Positions 23,589 through 36,000 of a DNA stretch of 64,000 bases are shown piece after piece (position 1 is the stretch's first letter; each line of letters opens with the position of its first letter). The DNA is from Prostheceraeus crozeri (taxonomy: Eukaryota > Platyhelminthes > Polycladida > Euryleptidae). The notes under the pieces are model-generated. The model did no database searches. It saw only the letters and a list, made by a program, of their open reading frames with translations, and was not told the origin of the DNA. The stretch spans positions 62,001 to 126,000 of the forward strand of contig CAJQUW010004739.1 of the NCBI GenBank assembly GCA_907163375.1, in the 5' to 3' direction. The position numbers were made by a program, and so were the translations under genes.

Positions 23589-26500
23589 TATCTGGAATAG
23601 TGACGGTATTTTCAATTATTCAAACCTCAATTTGGTTTTCACTCAGGCACATTTTCCAAACACCAGTTGTTGCTTCTTTAGACTTGACTTCCTCTCTGCT
23701 GATGCCTTCCAGTGGGCTCACTCCTCACTCGGCGTCCATCAAAGAGTTGTTGTCATCAGAGCACTGGTCATTTTCTTGCCTCACACTGATGACACAGTTA
23801 TGGTTTCAGCCGTTCATAAATATGCAGACGACATCAAAAAGGCATGACATATTGAAAAGAAGCACATGTCCCAGAAGAGATCGCACGACTGTCGCAAGAT
23901 GATTTGAATGCGGTGGCCATTTGATCAAAGAAGTGGTAACTGCGCCTGTTGCTAGTCTTTTCAAAAAGAAACATGATTTCAGTACCGATGTGAATTCGAA
24001 TATGAATGATAATAAAACAATGATAAGATAATTTCATCTCTTCTATAAAATGTAGTGAAGCGGATATATCATCTGGAACCTCATATCTGTCCTGCATGCA
24101 TAATGCTGTACAGTGCATTACAATGATAAAACATGCAGCTACAGATGCTATATCATCATGCAACTGTTATATAGCCCTAATTAGCAATATTCACATTCCT
24201 TGTGCCGTATATGCAACCTTAACCTCGCCAAAATTCAAGATGCGACCTTTTGAATAAAGATCGACGATGCATGCTTACCAAATCAGATAATAATTTCAAA
24301 TCATGAATCAATTGCGATTTAAACATACTCATCAAACACAAGTGAAATTGGAAAGATATGTCTAATTATTTAATATTACATCAATTAAATAAGACATTGA
24401 TTGCGACAGTAATATGTGAAATTGGTTTTTCAATAATATGTTCCGTGAGCAAACGCGCTGGCAGGCAAGGATGCCGGGATTGACTAAATTATACAGCTGT
24501 AAACTACCCCATTCCAGACACAGACACTGAACTAACCCAACCATGCTCATGCGTGATAGCAATATAATGACATGTAAATACTTCATTCAATTATTCATTA
24601 TCCAATTGCTTTCATTCCCAGTGCTCTAAAGCAAGGTCAATCACAATATGGCTCAATATGTCCAAAGACTCGTTTTGATCTCTCTCCAGCATCATGAAAT
24701 TTTCATTTCAGTGGTCATCCGATCATCTTTCCAAAGCTAGATATAGATCACAATTTATGTTCGCCCGCGAACTGATTATGTCATATATCTGCAATGAAGC
24801 ATAAGATACTTTCTCTCAGCCACTCATCTGCACTTAGTTAGACAATTATAAAAGTATATTCACTGAGCATCGACCCTGACATAGTTATTGTAAAATATGA
24901 TAAATACAAAAATCTTGATTACACAGTCTTATAGTCTACTATATTTTGGTTAGCATGAAAATGATAACTAAAGTGCTCCGTATTTCATATTGTCTGACTT
25001 TATCATCATTCCTCTCTGCGCCTCCAGAACTCAAAGTAATTTTTGCTGCATCTTGTTAAAAGCTCAAATTCTTGTTTAATATGATGTACAAGACATAAAT
25101 GCGAAAGGAAAGCATGACATATAATAAAATTTCGTGAGCATGAGCAATACTATCAATATTGTAGCAAAAATTAAATGCTTGCGTTTTTTTCAATTTTCGC
25201 ATAGTGCTTTACAGTCAAGTCTTCTTAAAGCTTAGCAAATGTTCATAATTCTTGATATCAAATTAACAGAATTGTACTGCAAGCGCCTCATGTCACACCG
25301 AAAAAATGGCTTGTATTCCAAAAATCACTACAGGAGGAATTCACTGTGACGATGCTAGTCATACTCTGTATAGGGCCTATCTCCCAAAAGAAATCAATAA
25401 ATTGAAATATTTGAGACTGGATATGAATGATTCAAGGTTGACACCAAAAAGTAATTTTTGTCATTAATTGATTAATCCGGATTTTGTGAAAAGTTCACTT
25501 CACAGCCAAAGGATTTTCCAAAGTTCATTCATGCCGCAGTTCACTTGCAGATATTCGCCTTCTTACTCCGTTTCATGCCTTTCGCTTAATTAAGGAAATA
25601 AAATATTGAAAAGAAAAATTATAATTATATTATTATAATTTTTAAGCTTGCATGATCATAAAAAATTCATACTAGAATAGGGCATTCCCTATAAGACAGA
25701 AAATAATGCATCTAAATAAAAGATCTGGTTCAAATTGCGGAAATGTTTACTTTGATGAAATGTATGGTCATGATAAATTTCAGTTGGGCAGAGTGCATGG
25801 GTTAAGCGGTCTTCGATCATAAATCGCCCCCATGGAGTTCTCAGCAGTCATAGGAAACAGAATTTACTTGGCTTGGCTACAACGCGCATAGAAATGATGA
25901 GTGAGGTTCAAAAATGGTCAATTCACTTCATTGTGATGGGAAATCAATTGAACTTCTCACTTTTGCTACTTTTCTAAGACAAAACTGCAAAAAAGAATGC
26001 GAACATAACAATTTCAACGGTCGCCATAAGTGCTACTACGAATCGCCATCGTTTAAGCCACCGTACACGGGTATGCAAAATAAGAGTACCAGCTAGCATA
26101 CCTAACATCAAGAGCTTCATTTATCGCAATAATCAACAACTTTTAGGAAAATATCTAATTTGAACTATTGCGAAGTACAACGTGCGATAAACAATTTGTC
26201 TAGGTAGCAAGAGACTGATGCAAATTCCCAACTTTTGATGCTCGCAAGACTCTGGGTTAGTAGAGTGAAGACCCGAGATTAGAGCTCGACGAGTAAAATC
26301 CCGACTTTTCCTGATCCAGAGATAGGGGATTACAAGCTCTACTCCGAAATCAAGATTGGGAAAATATAAGTACGCAATCTTTAGTTACGAGCAAAATCGC
26401 CTGATAAGAAAGATTGAAACTTTAAAACTTTTGTTCCTTTCATTATACTAGCAGATTGGGATTTCAGAATTCCGAAGAATCCAAATTTCGGGATCACCGA

Positions 26501-27416
26501 ATTGAATAATCTTAGCCTTTTTGCTGTAAATTAATCTGACGATGTGAATAGCAGATTGACGATGTGAAAGAATTGTTCTGTGGTAAAATGAGAATAATTT
26601 TTCCTCCTGGGAATTTTTTTAACAGAAGCTAATAAAATAAACAAAAACAATAATAAAAAGTTATGAGAGTAAATCTCAAAAAAAAATCCCTAAAGATCAC
26701 AATTCTGCGATGCGTATTTCGCCATAAACTAGCAATGACAATGTTCATTCATAAATTTGTGATATTTGCTAATACATAGGAGCTTAATCAAATGACAAGT
26801 TCGATTTCAATTCTTGATAATTAATCAAAAGTCTCATCGGCCACTAGAAACGCAACGTTCGTAGTGATGTAGAAGTCTGAAGATCAAATGTCTGCTGTGC
26901 GTGACTTCGTGGCAGGTTTATCTTTGTCAAGTTTTCTTACTGCAAAGACGGAGTTCTGCTATTTTGTTAAAATATCAATCCCGGAATTGGAGTATCTATA
27001 CAAATCCGATGAAGATATTCATATTCTGTCATTCAGTGTTGTTTCACAATTTCATTAGTCATCCTTAATCCTAATAGAATGGGAGATGCCAGCAGGGTAA
27101 TTGAACAGATTTATACGCTCCGTAACAGCTGACGTTCAGACCTAAGCTTAGACCACCGATAACAGCACAACGGTTAATGTAACGGAAGTGAATGACTCAT
27201 AAGCCCTAGTGCCAGGACAATAGAAAAGTTCATTTTGTACTTTCAACTCTTTGTTCCAAAGATTGTCAATAGAACGAACAAATCCAATTCTTCAGCACAA
27301 TAAGAACATGAATGTGTTTCTGTTTGCGGACAGCTGGTGATAACAGTTCATAAACTGTCGAGAAGACAAGAAAGATTCCGAGGAATTCAAGGGTCGGCGT
27401 GCCCAGGTATACCAAC
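23589..27416. other. no recognisable feature; possible promoter region of the phosphatase gene at its right end
   Basis: AT-rich intergenic DNA with short unremarkable frames. A small perfect palindrome (AAAAATTATAAT and inverse) lies at 25614-25643. The last few hundred bases before 27417 must contain the 5' leader of the phosphatase gene, but I see no convincing TATA box or initiator and cannot place the transcription start. Confidence 0.35.
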
Positions 27417-27570
27417 ATGAACTGGGAAAGAGAATCTTCGATGTCTTACAGTGAAGCATCAGATATTGAATCCATTGGAGGTTACACCAGTGAAAATGGA
27501 AGAGATGGAGGGAGCTCATTTTCTGCGATCAGCGAAGATGTTGAAAATGAAAATAACTGTCAAAGGCTGG
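27417..27570 (+). CDS. cdc25: CDC25-type phosphatase, coding exon 1 (start codon)
   Basis: The first ATG of the frame has a favourable A at -3 (ACCAACATG). The exon encodes 51 codons of acidic, serine-rich sequence beginning MNWERESSMS and ending ENENNCQRL, then the first base of a glycine codon, and stops at a consensus donor G|GTAAGT (27571). The split codon is completed exactly by the exon at 38303. Acidic, serine-rich N-termini full of phosphorylation sites are normal for CDC25 regulatory regions. A GTG eighteen bases upstream is also in frame but is unlikely as a start. Assignment to the same gene rests on phase agreement, donor quality and composition, since this region is not conserved between CDC25 proteins. 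A 10.7-kb intron full of transposons follows. Confidence 0.7.
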
Positions 27571-30500
27571 GTAAGTTATACATTTATGAATATGATATGA
27601 CAGCTTGTCAGTTCGAGCAACCTCATAAATGGACAACTATCTTTTTATTATTTAAGCGAGCTTGACATTGCTTCAAGCTTATTAAGCGCAGCAATTTGCA
27701 GATAATGATCAAAATGCGGAAGGATTCGATTGAAGCATAGCAAAGGTCAAAAGTCTATATTAGCATGGATAAATTGCTTGCATAGCTTCACTTTTCAATT
27801 CACTGACTTGTTATACAACTGCCACGTGATGAATCTCTATCCAGATTAGGAATAAATTCCTTATTATGCAAGGTATAATACAAATTCATAGATGCTAATG
27901 CACATACTTTTTTTTGAAGTTTTGAGGTACAGATGCAAATACTCAAAAAAGTATTCATACACCTTTCAGTACAAAAGTCAGCTTATGGGAATCATAATTC
28001 AGCTTGTCCATAGGAGACCGTCAGACACACGGGAAGATTTTGTGGTAGGGGAGGGGCTAAATGTTCGGGTGCTGCAAAAACGCTTTTATGCGGATAACTA
28101 AGGCGCACTACTCATAGCATGCTACTCTAGCGGAAAATGTTCTTTTTGAATGAGACTTATATTTCAATGAAAGCATAATGAAGGACCAGACTACAGGCCT
28201 AAACTCCACAGAAAATGAAATGGGAGAATTTAGAGAAGAGAGGACATTTCAAAACGTGTGTCGCGATAGAAATGCAGAAATGCAGCTTAATTTGCATTAT
28301 TGACATAATCAAATAAAGGGTAATACAAGAGAACAGCAGTTAGATGGATGCAATTATCAACACATTCACGAATTAATGCACATCAACCGTCAGTTGGATA
28401 CTTAAACAACGTTTAGGGCCTTTCAGTTATCCTCTGCTGCTAAATATTGAAATATGGATGTTTGGTCACACATGTAGGCTATATCTTATCGAAACTAATG
28501 CATTTAAGATTTACCGATAAGGGACAATCTATCGGCTTTATTTGCACTCTAGAATAGTATGACAAAATTAGTATGACAGTATGACAGATTGTCATCGTAA
28601 CTCAGCATGAATCCATTACTTTTGTCCTCGTTTTCGATTCAAGGCTGAGACCAATCTTCTTTCATTCATATTTATAAATTGGATATGATTATCAATAGTG
28701 CTGATAGAAAAAATGGAATAATAGACAATAATAAAAATGAAGAGACTCCTTTGGATTTTTGTCAATGTAGCTGAAATTCCTTTATAATCAGATTTAACAG
28801 AGAAATTACTGTGAATTATTCACACCAATTCAACTTCAAGACAAACGTTATGACGACTATCAAGTTCGGGATTTTCACATGTACTTGTAAATTTAAATTA
28901 TATCAGCACATCCTGTCATTACTTTTCATTTTCATCCTGATAAATGCCGATCAACTGAACATCATCAAGTATCTCACCTCTCAAGTTGGTCAACATTGAA
29001 TCGGGATTATTGTATATGCCGTCTGAATAAATTTCATTAATTAGCTGATTAATTCAAAGATTCTCCTTCACTACGCATGGTACTCTATTCTATTCCAGAA
29101 CAATTCAAAACATGATATGGGCTTGTATAGAGAGACATTAAAGCATGAGTAGCTTTATTTCTTTTGCGGTTTTGGAGGAGATAGGACTAGTATCAGAAGT
29201 GATGATTCAATAAAACGCTAGATAAAGGAAAGAACACGATGTTTGACGCAATCCATCAAATAATGAACGATAACTCATGCACACTGGCAGGCCATAAACA
29301 AAGGAGCGCAAGTAGGCCTACATTTGACAAGAGGACTTTTTTAAGAGCTTGACAAAATTGTGACAAAGTTTGCATAATTGAAACCATGTACCAGCGCATA
29401 GAACATTGTTCAATCCTGTACATTTGTGCACTTTCCACTATTTGATTTTAGGACTTAAGCAAGCACATGAAATAGAGTGAGAAAGCGTGAAACCCCGGCA
29501 AACCAGTCAGCATTCTATACTTGCTGAAAGAGCACAAATTATGCGCCTATATTCTCGAACTCTATCAAAAAATCCATAAAACGTAAGTAGTCAAAGCATT
29601 ACAGCAAAAATGGCACACTGTAGGACGTAAACAATTCACATGTGCGCACATATAAATGTGAAAGCTTAAAAGAACACCACGTTAGGGTTGAAAAAGCAGA
29701 ATCACCAAAAGGAAGCATCAGGGGTAAATCTAGATTAAGCAGATATTCACAATGCTTCCTGTTCATAAAGAAAGCCAATCCTGTTGAAATGTGCGACAAT
29801 ACCTATTAACATTGACACGTTGTTTGATGCTTTTTCCATTTGGACATAGTACAGTTGAAAAGCCCTTGTGTAATTATAGCATGGAGAACACACAACATCG
29901 ATTCCTTCAAGATGTGTTTTGTTCACTAGAAACTGTGAACTGCTTGTGCGTTTGGCTATTCCAGAATTCCATCATTTCTTCCATACAGGCCTACACAAAA
30001 TCATTCATCAAACTTGGTTTCAACAGCATTATGCGAGCTACGTCAACACAATTTTGCTGTCAGGATTATTCTTTTAATTTGTCAAATTAAGGATTAAGTC
30101 AAGATTGATCGACTTCATATTTGGTTTGCTACGCATTTGGATGCGGTTTGCGAATCGACATGTTCACCACATCCTTTCAGTTCCGTATAGAGCATTTTAC
30201 TGCCCTATAAAGCCGATTAGATCAAAACTAGATGTAATTTGATATAATATATCTGTGACAATAAGGAACTATTACTATGCTTGATTTCAGTTTTTGTTAA
30301 TAACCTGTAGGCTGACATCATCACATGTGATTCCATGTAAACATGGACCATGTCAATAAATCGGCAACTTTGGGATACAAGATCATTAGAATTATTGGTC
30401 TATTAGATTCGATCAATTGGATTTTATATCATGCATTTTCAATGATAAAATGGTGGAAAGCCTATTTTTCTTACTCATCACTAGTCACGAAAACCATTGA

Positions 30501-33338
30501 ATTGATTTTCTCTTGATTTCTCTATAATTGCATAAAATATGAGTAAACTGTGAAATATTGGCTTGATAATTTCCAACCTTCATAAATGTACTCTGATGGT
30601 GCTTATAGATGAATTTGATGGTTCATGGAATGTTCAACAGGTTCTACCTCATAGCATACATTGACGCAAGATACAATTATCACAAGTTGCAATTTTTCTA
30701 AATAGGATAAGATTTCTGATAACAAATTCATAACGGTTTCGCTTTAGGACAAAATGAGCAGTTTTAAGCAGGGGTGTGCACGGTGCACCGGTTCTTCAGC
30801 TTGCATCGGTTCTCGGTCCGATGCACCGAAATGTGCGAAATTCGATGAAATAGACAAATTACTGGACAGTTTCAATTATAATTAATTCATTTTACCTGCT
30901 ATATTGGAGATATGGAGAGAAAAAGTACTTTAAGCCTACTGTATAATTAGTCCAACAGGCAATTATCCAACAATAAATAAAATCTACATAATTCAATTCG
31001 TCATCAATCCAACTTAAGTCCTCTGATATCTATATGAAATTATTGATTTCCACTTAATGCAGTTTTTTGAAAATCACGGTTGTATCACAAAGTGACCAGT
31101 GCAATTCCTGACGTTGGGTTAGCGAGAAAATATGTGAAAAGAGTGGCGAGCATTAGATAATTCAAATTCATATAAATCATTTAATGCCACGAAATTTCAG
31201 TTTTCGCGCCCTCAAAATTTTGGAATATCCTAGTGAATATTGCGTACACCGCCGTTGCCCCACTTTTTAAGATGAATCTCAGCATTCCAGGACCTAGCGT
31301 TCATCACTTGAGGATTATTTACGGCATCTGATAGCATTGTAACATTAGACAGACTGTTTCAAGTCGAACAAAATCGAGATATTGACCTTCATTCATATTA
31401 ATTTGTAGATTGTACATTTATATCAATTGCAGTGATTGTCTCGAATTTTTCTATTTTCCTAATGCTTTGATTTTTTGAGGAATTGTATATTTTCTATTTT
31501 GAAATTTATTCATATTTCGATACATTGAATTATCAATTTAGTAATTACAGTCTCTATTTTTTGCCATTTTCTGTGGAACATCTTTATATTTTCTGTTCTC
31601 ATCTGGCTTTAAAGAATAATTACAACTAGTATCTACTTAGTAGTTTGATGGCTGTATCAAACTTCCGTAAAATCATATATTAATGCAGTACGAAGTGTCG
31701 AAACATGTTTTAAACTGCATTCAGACTACATTCTAGAAAAAGTAAGACGTTTCTGAAACGGATTTCGCTGCCAAGTAGATACAATTCATCGGTGAAAAAC
31801 AACATTTTTTTCTTTGTGATATTTTCCTTTTTTCTACATGAATCTAATTTTGGTTGCAATTATTTCAATTTTGTGGTTATTGCAAAGTGTGCTCATTTTT
31901 TTGACACTGTTTTTTAAAGGATGTTGTGCCATTTCGTAGCTCATTGATCCATGAATGGAAGATAGCTGATTGAGGGGAGAAATACGAGTATATGTATAAG
32001 CTATTGAAAAGCAATATTCAAATAAAAATAAGTTCTGAAGCAATAAAGTTGACTTGTTCTTCGAAACAAATTTCCTCACTATCTAAAGAAAATCACGTAT
32101 TTTTTTAGTCCGCGAGATTCTTGTAGGCGCAGAAATATTTTATTTCAAGAAATCCAACAACTCGTGTAGCAAATTTGAATTTGTTACAATTAATATTGAT
32201 GGGAAACAGGGATTCCAAATACCCGGGTTTTCGCAACCAACCGTATCCCGGTTCAGGATCCGGATCCTAGACCCGGGTACTCGGGCGGATCCCGGATCAT
32301 ATTATCAAGTGATAAAACTGCCTGTAATTCGCTTTCATTATCATGAAACATTGAATAGTCTGGTTCCTGAGATTAAGTCTAAATTATGCGTTTCATAATA
32401 CATAAAAATATACTAATGAAGTGATATTGAAATCCTAGTATTTTGCTATCGCCATTTACAGTTGTAACTCCGGTTCTCAGCTGTTATTGCCTTTTTTACA
32501 AAGCATCATCACTAAATATTAATGGGTGATTACAAGTATCTAAAATATCGGTAGCACAATCTGTGACTGAGCATAAAGAGATGTGTACTCTTTCTTGATA
32601 CATGACAACTGAAACTGAATTTCTGAATTAATTAAGTTTACAGTTACGATTATCAGGGTTTTTGAGCGAGCGGCATTTTTTCAAGTTTTTGATGAGCGGA
32701 TTAGGGATCGAAAAATATTTCGTTAGCGAAAAACGAGCGAGCGAGCGGTTGAGCGAACCATTTTTAGAAAAACAAACATTCGGTATCGTCAAACGTGAAA
32801 GAACTGCGAAAAACTACAAATTTTGGAAGAATTGAAACCAACCAAATTAGGCCTACACACAGACAATCCTACACACACATGGCTTTTACTAATTCACTGT
32901 ACGGTACATTGATTTTATGACCACGGCCATTGATTCATTTTAACCCTATTCATGTATGACTCTGAAGCGCAGAACTGAATCGGCTTCCCCTTTACCATCC
33001 AAACCAATGTTCCATATCACATAAAATTCACGGTACAACATATTTAGGTTATGAGCTTTCTTATCGTGATGTTCATTTGCTCCAACTCATTCGTCCCTCC
33101 ATGTTGTAAAAAGCATTTCAAGATGTGAAATCACCAATTTTGGCAGATTTTTTAAATTTGAAATTCTACCGAACTTCAGCGAAAAATCTCCTCAATGATG
33201 AGGATTGCTGAGTGCTCGTTCGCCTGGACAAATAATGGAAAGATGTCCTCAAACATGTCTGAGGACATTTTTCTATTGTCTCCTCAGATTGATGTGTAGG
33301 CCCTACATGGAATAGCCTACATATCAAACATACACATA

Positions 33339-35050
33339 CAGTCCGTTTCATAAATAGTTAGAAATTAGCTAGAACAAGACATTTTATAGTAAAGCAGTTA
33401 AGTTTTCTAACTATAACTGAATGAATTTGTCTCCTATGTCATGTTAAATATTTTTCTTTGTTATATGTTGGCCCAGTAACGGCCTAGTCGATAAAAGCCG
33501 GCCAGTCGTCTAGGGTTCGTATTCCTACCTGTCTTTTATACCATTGAGTTGCACTGGCACGATGGCATGGAGCATTGTCATCCTTGAGAATCCAATCAGA
33601 TGATGGATCACCTAAACTGAATGCTAAAGGATAAACATGCTCTTCAAGGACTCGAACGTAGCGTTCGGAGATCATGTTTTCCCTCATAACAAGCAGTGAA
33701 CTGCGACCATCACTTCCAGATGGCTCCCTAGATGAGCAATTTCCTGCAATCATCCTGACTCCTCGATGTAAAAAAACGATCAGGAATGTCTTTCGATGAT
33801 TATGTTTCATACTCAGGGCATTTGAACGGTCATATTTTCCACCGTTCGTTCAATCTTTCGTTCATTAGCCTTTCAGACCCGTTCGTTTGTTCACCGCTTG
33901 AATGACCTATCACCCCCGTTCCGTTTGTTCATGGCATAAAGCACCCGTTCAATCTTTCCCTATAAGTCAAAACAATATTCAATTTTGATGGACCCTATGT
34001 AGTGCTGTTGAACCTTGTACGAGCATAGTGCTGTCGTTTCTAGCTAACATTGGCTTTTTGAGAGAAATGTGGAAGCTGGTGATGCAGAATGTTCTCCCAT
34101 CTGACTAGGCGAAATAATACAAGCTGCCCTATCGGAAAATTCTTTGTCGGTATTGTCTCACAATGACAATGCGAAACATAGGTTGACGTCAAACGGTACA
34201 CTTCACACACGCCCTTTGTATCAAACCCAATTAAACTAGAGCATCATGATAAATTTAGTTGCTTCATGGAAGGACGTGGAACTTTTTCTGTCCTGCTTCT
34301 TCATTTTTCACCACTGCTAAACCGCATTGATGGTGATATGCTTAGTCGTTTTAGTAGATGATGAGTAGTAGAATAATTACATGTATTTTTGGAACATTAA
34401 ATCTATAACAAGAGGTTGAAGCATTGTGTATTAGCAAGTCTCTTGTCATTTTATTCACGAAATGTCATGGAACTGAAGTCTTAATGCTTGAACAAGCAAT
34501 TTCGAAGAGCATCAATAGATTTTTCTTTTGTCAACATTTCCTAGGTTTCACTACACGACGAAAGCCCAATGGGTTACTAGTGACCCATGCCCAAATTGGC
34601 ATTAAAATATTTTCAAATTTCAAAATGCTACTTTATTGAAGTCAGACTTTGTAAATAAGCACTTTTGGAAAGTATCAAGGATTCTCTACCATTATTTATT
34701 ATACTGGGTTTCCGGGGCTAAATTGCCGTTCAATTACGTTCAATCAAGCAAAAAAAGCCGTTCGTTCCGATCACAGTTCATCGCCTTCTCAGACATGCCG
34801 TTCGATAATTCGTTTTTCAGAAAATGAAAAAAGTACCCCGTTCGATCGTTCATTCAGACCGTTCGTTCAAATGCCCTGTTCATACCTCTGCTGATGTGAC
34901 ACGATAAGGAATCCGACCCTCAATGTCATCTGTGTGACATGCCAATCTTTTCTGTGCCCTCTCTGGCTATCATGTGGCACTGCAGAGAGCATGCTACACG
35001 CACCGGTACGACTTGATCCTGCAAACGATTGTCGAAGCAGTCTCTCCACC
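33339..35050 (-). mobile_element. Tc1-like transposon remnant, interrupted by a hAT MITE
   Basis: The right-hand coding end sits at 33339, where TA is followed by CAGTCCGTTTCATAAA, the same terminal repeat as the Tc1 element at 53815-55452. The minus-strand frame at 33810-33484 reads SERYVRVLEEHVYPLAF, then WILKDDNAPCHRASATQW, including the second catalytic Asp of a DD34E transposase. The region carrying the third catalytic residue (the SPDLNPIE motif expected after LDWPA) is missing. An earlier part of the protein appears at about 34887-35050 in shifted frames. A 1065-bp hAT MITE separates the pieces. The 5' end is not found. Confidence 0.7.
33806..34886. mobile_element. hAT MITE inside the Tc1 remnant (1065 bp)
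   Basis: The element 33814-34878 begins CAGGGCATTTGAACGGTC and ends with the inverse, GACCGTTCGTTCAAATGCCC then TG. TTCATACT (33806-33813) and TTCATACC (34879-34886) flank it, an 8-bp target duplication with one change. CCGTTCGTTC-type motifs recur within about 150 bp of each end, again the iterated subterminal pattern of hAT elements. No coding frame, so non-autonomous. It is the innermost level of the nest. Confidence 0.85.
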
Positions 35051-35052
35051 CC

Positions 35053-35252
35053 ACGTGTGTGAAGTTAGCGGAACTACCCAAGGGAACCACTTTTATCTCC
35101 AAGCTTGAATTTCTCGATAACGAATGCGAATTTGTGCAATCTGATCAGGGGGCTGAAATCGATAATGTAAAAATCAGCAAGTAAAATAAAGAAGAATCAC
35201 GCTTTAATAAAAAAATAGTTCCGTTGGGTAGCTTCGCCAACTTCACACACGT
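35053..35252. mobile_element. 200-bp MITE with inverted ends
   Basis: ACGTGTGTGAAGTTAGCG at the left end is matched in inverse by ...CGCCAACTTCACACACGT at the right, followed inward by CTACCC on both sides. No frame. A diverged second copy lies at about 35394-35582, sharing GAACCAC, TTGAATTTCTC and TGCGAATTTGTG blocks and the same right terminus. Superfamily undetermined. Confidence 0.65.
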
Positions 35253-35393
35253 TCATGTAGATGCTGCGATGCTACCGTTTTTAACTGCATTTTTGTGAAA
35301 AATGAAGTTATTTGTCATCAGCGTCACAAATTGGAACACGGTAATGACAAAATAAAATTGATTTACTGCGCCTATCAGCGAAACTCAGAATTT

Positions 35394-35582
35394 GGCTCCG
35401 CTAACCTCACAACGGAACCACATTTATCTGTCAACTTGAATTTCTCAATTCCGACTGCGAATTTGTGGAATCTGAGCCCAGATTCATGATCAAGAGGCTG
35501 ATCTTGATAAAGAAGTTGCTTCGAATAGGATCTCGCTGTACTAAATAATGGTTCTGGTCGGTACGCCGACCTTACACACGTC
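35394..35582. repeat. diverged second copy of the 200-bp MITE
   Basis: Direct, diverged repeat of 35053-35252. The right end (CGCCGACCTTACACACGT) is preserved; the left end is worn. The roughly 340-bp offset between copies could also reflect an old tandem duplication. Confidence 0.5.
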
Positions 35583-35589
35583 TTCCCCA

Positions 35590-36000
35590 CAGGTAAGCAA
35601 CGGGAATTGACTTTGTACCGAGTGGTCAAAGAAAGAGACGAAAGACTCATCCTGCGATCTGTATCGCGGAAGTGGGAAGCTTGAGTGGATAGACAGCTGC
35701 CAGATGAATTATCCCTATCTGACCAGCGACCTCATCTAGCGTTGATCAACGCGATAGGGAAGAGAATGATTATGGGCAAACTAACCGTTCCCTGGGAAGA
35801 GAGCATTAGAAATACCCACGAAAGGAAAGCTGCCAAATAAGAAAATTTTCCAAATGGAAGCAAGGGTGGAAATGTGAGCTCATGCCTTCTGAGAGTAGGA
35901 TGCCGCGATTTCGTTTCTCAGTAGGTGAGGATATTTCTTGTTAAAGCCGGTATTTAAGTGTAAAGACAACCATGAAGAAGGTGAGTGCAAAGATGGAAGA
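35590..36000 (+). pseudogene. retroelement pol-derived fragment (post-reverse-transcriptase region), fossil
   Basis: Plus-strand coding traces include LPDELSLSDQRPHLALINA and GKLTVPWEESI followed by HERKAAK. I know this RP-x-hydrophobic then ELTVPWEE then HERK-x-AKY arrangement from the conserved region C-terminal to the reverse transcriptase of retroelements common in fish and marine invertebrates. Class not settled (LINE-type thought most likely). It is broken in several places and old. It lies within the hAT nest next to the 200-bp MITE pair. Confidence 0.5.

Noticed and set aside
23572-24163. Overlapping open frames of about 90-110 codons on both strands
   Set aside because: No recognisable domain, they overlap each other in different frames, and one starts at the edge of a mariner-type MITE.
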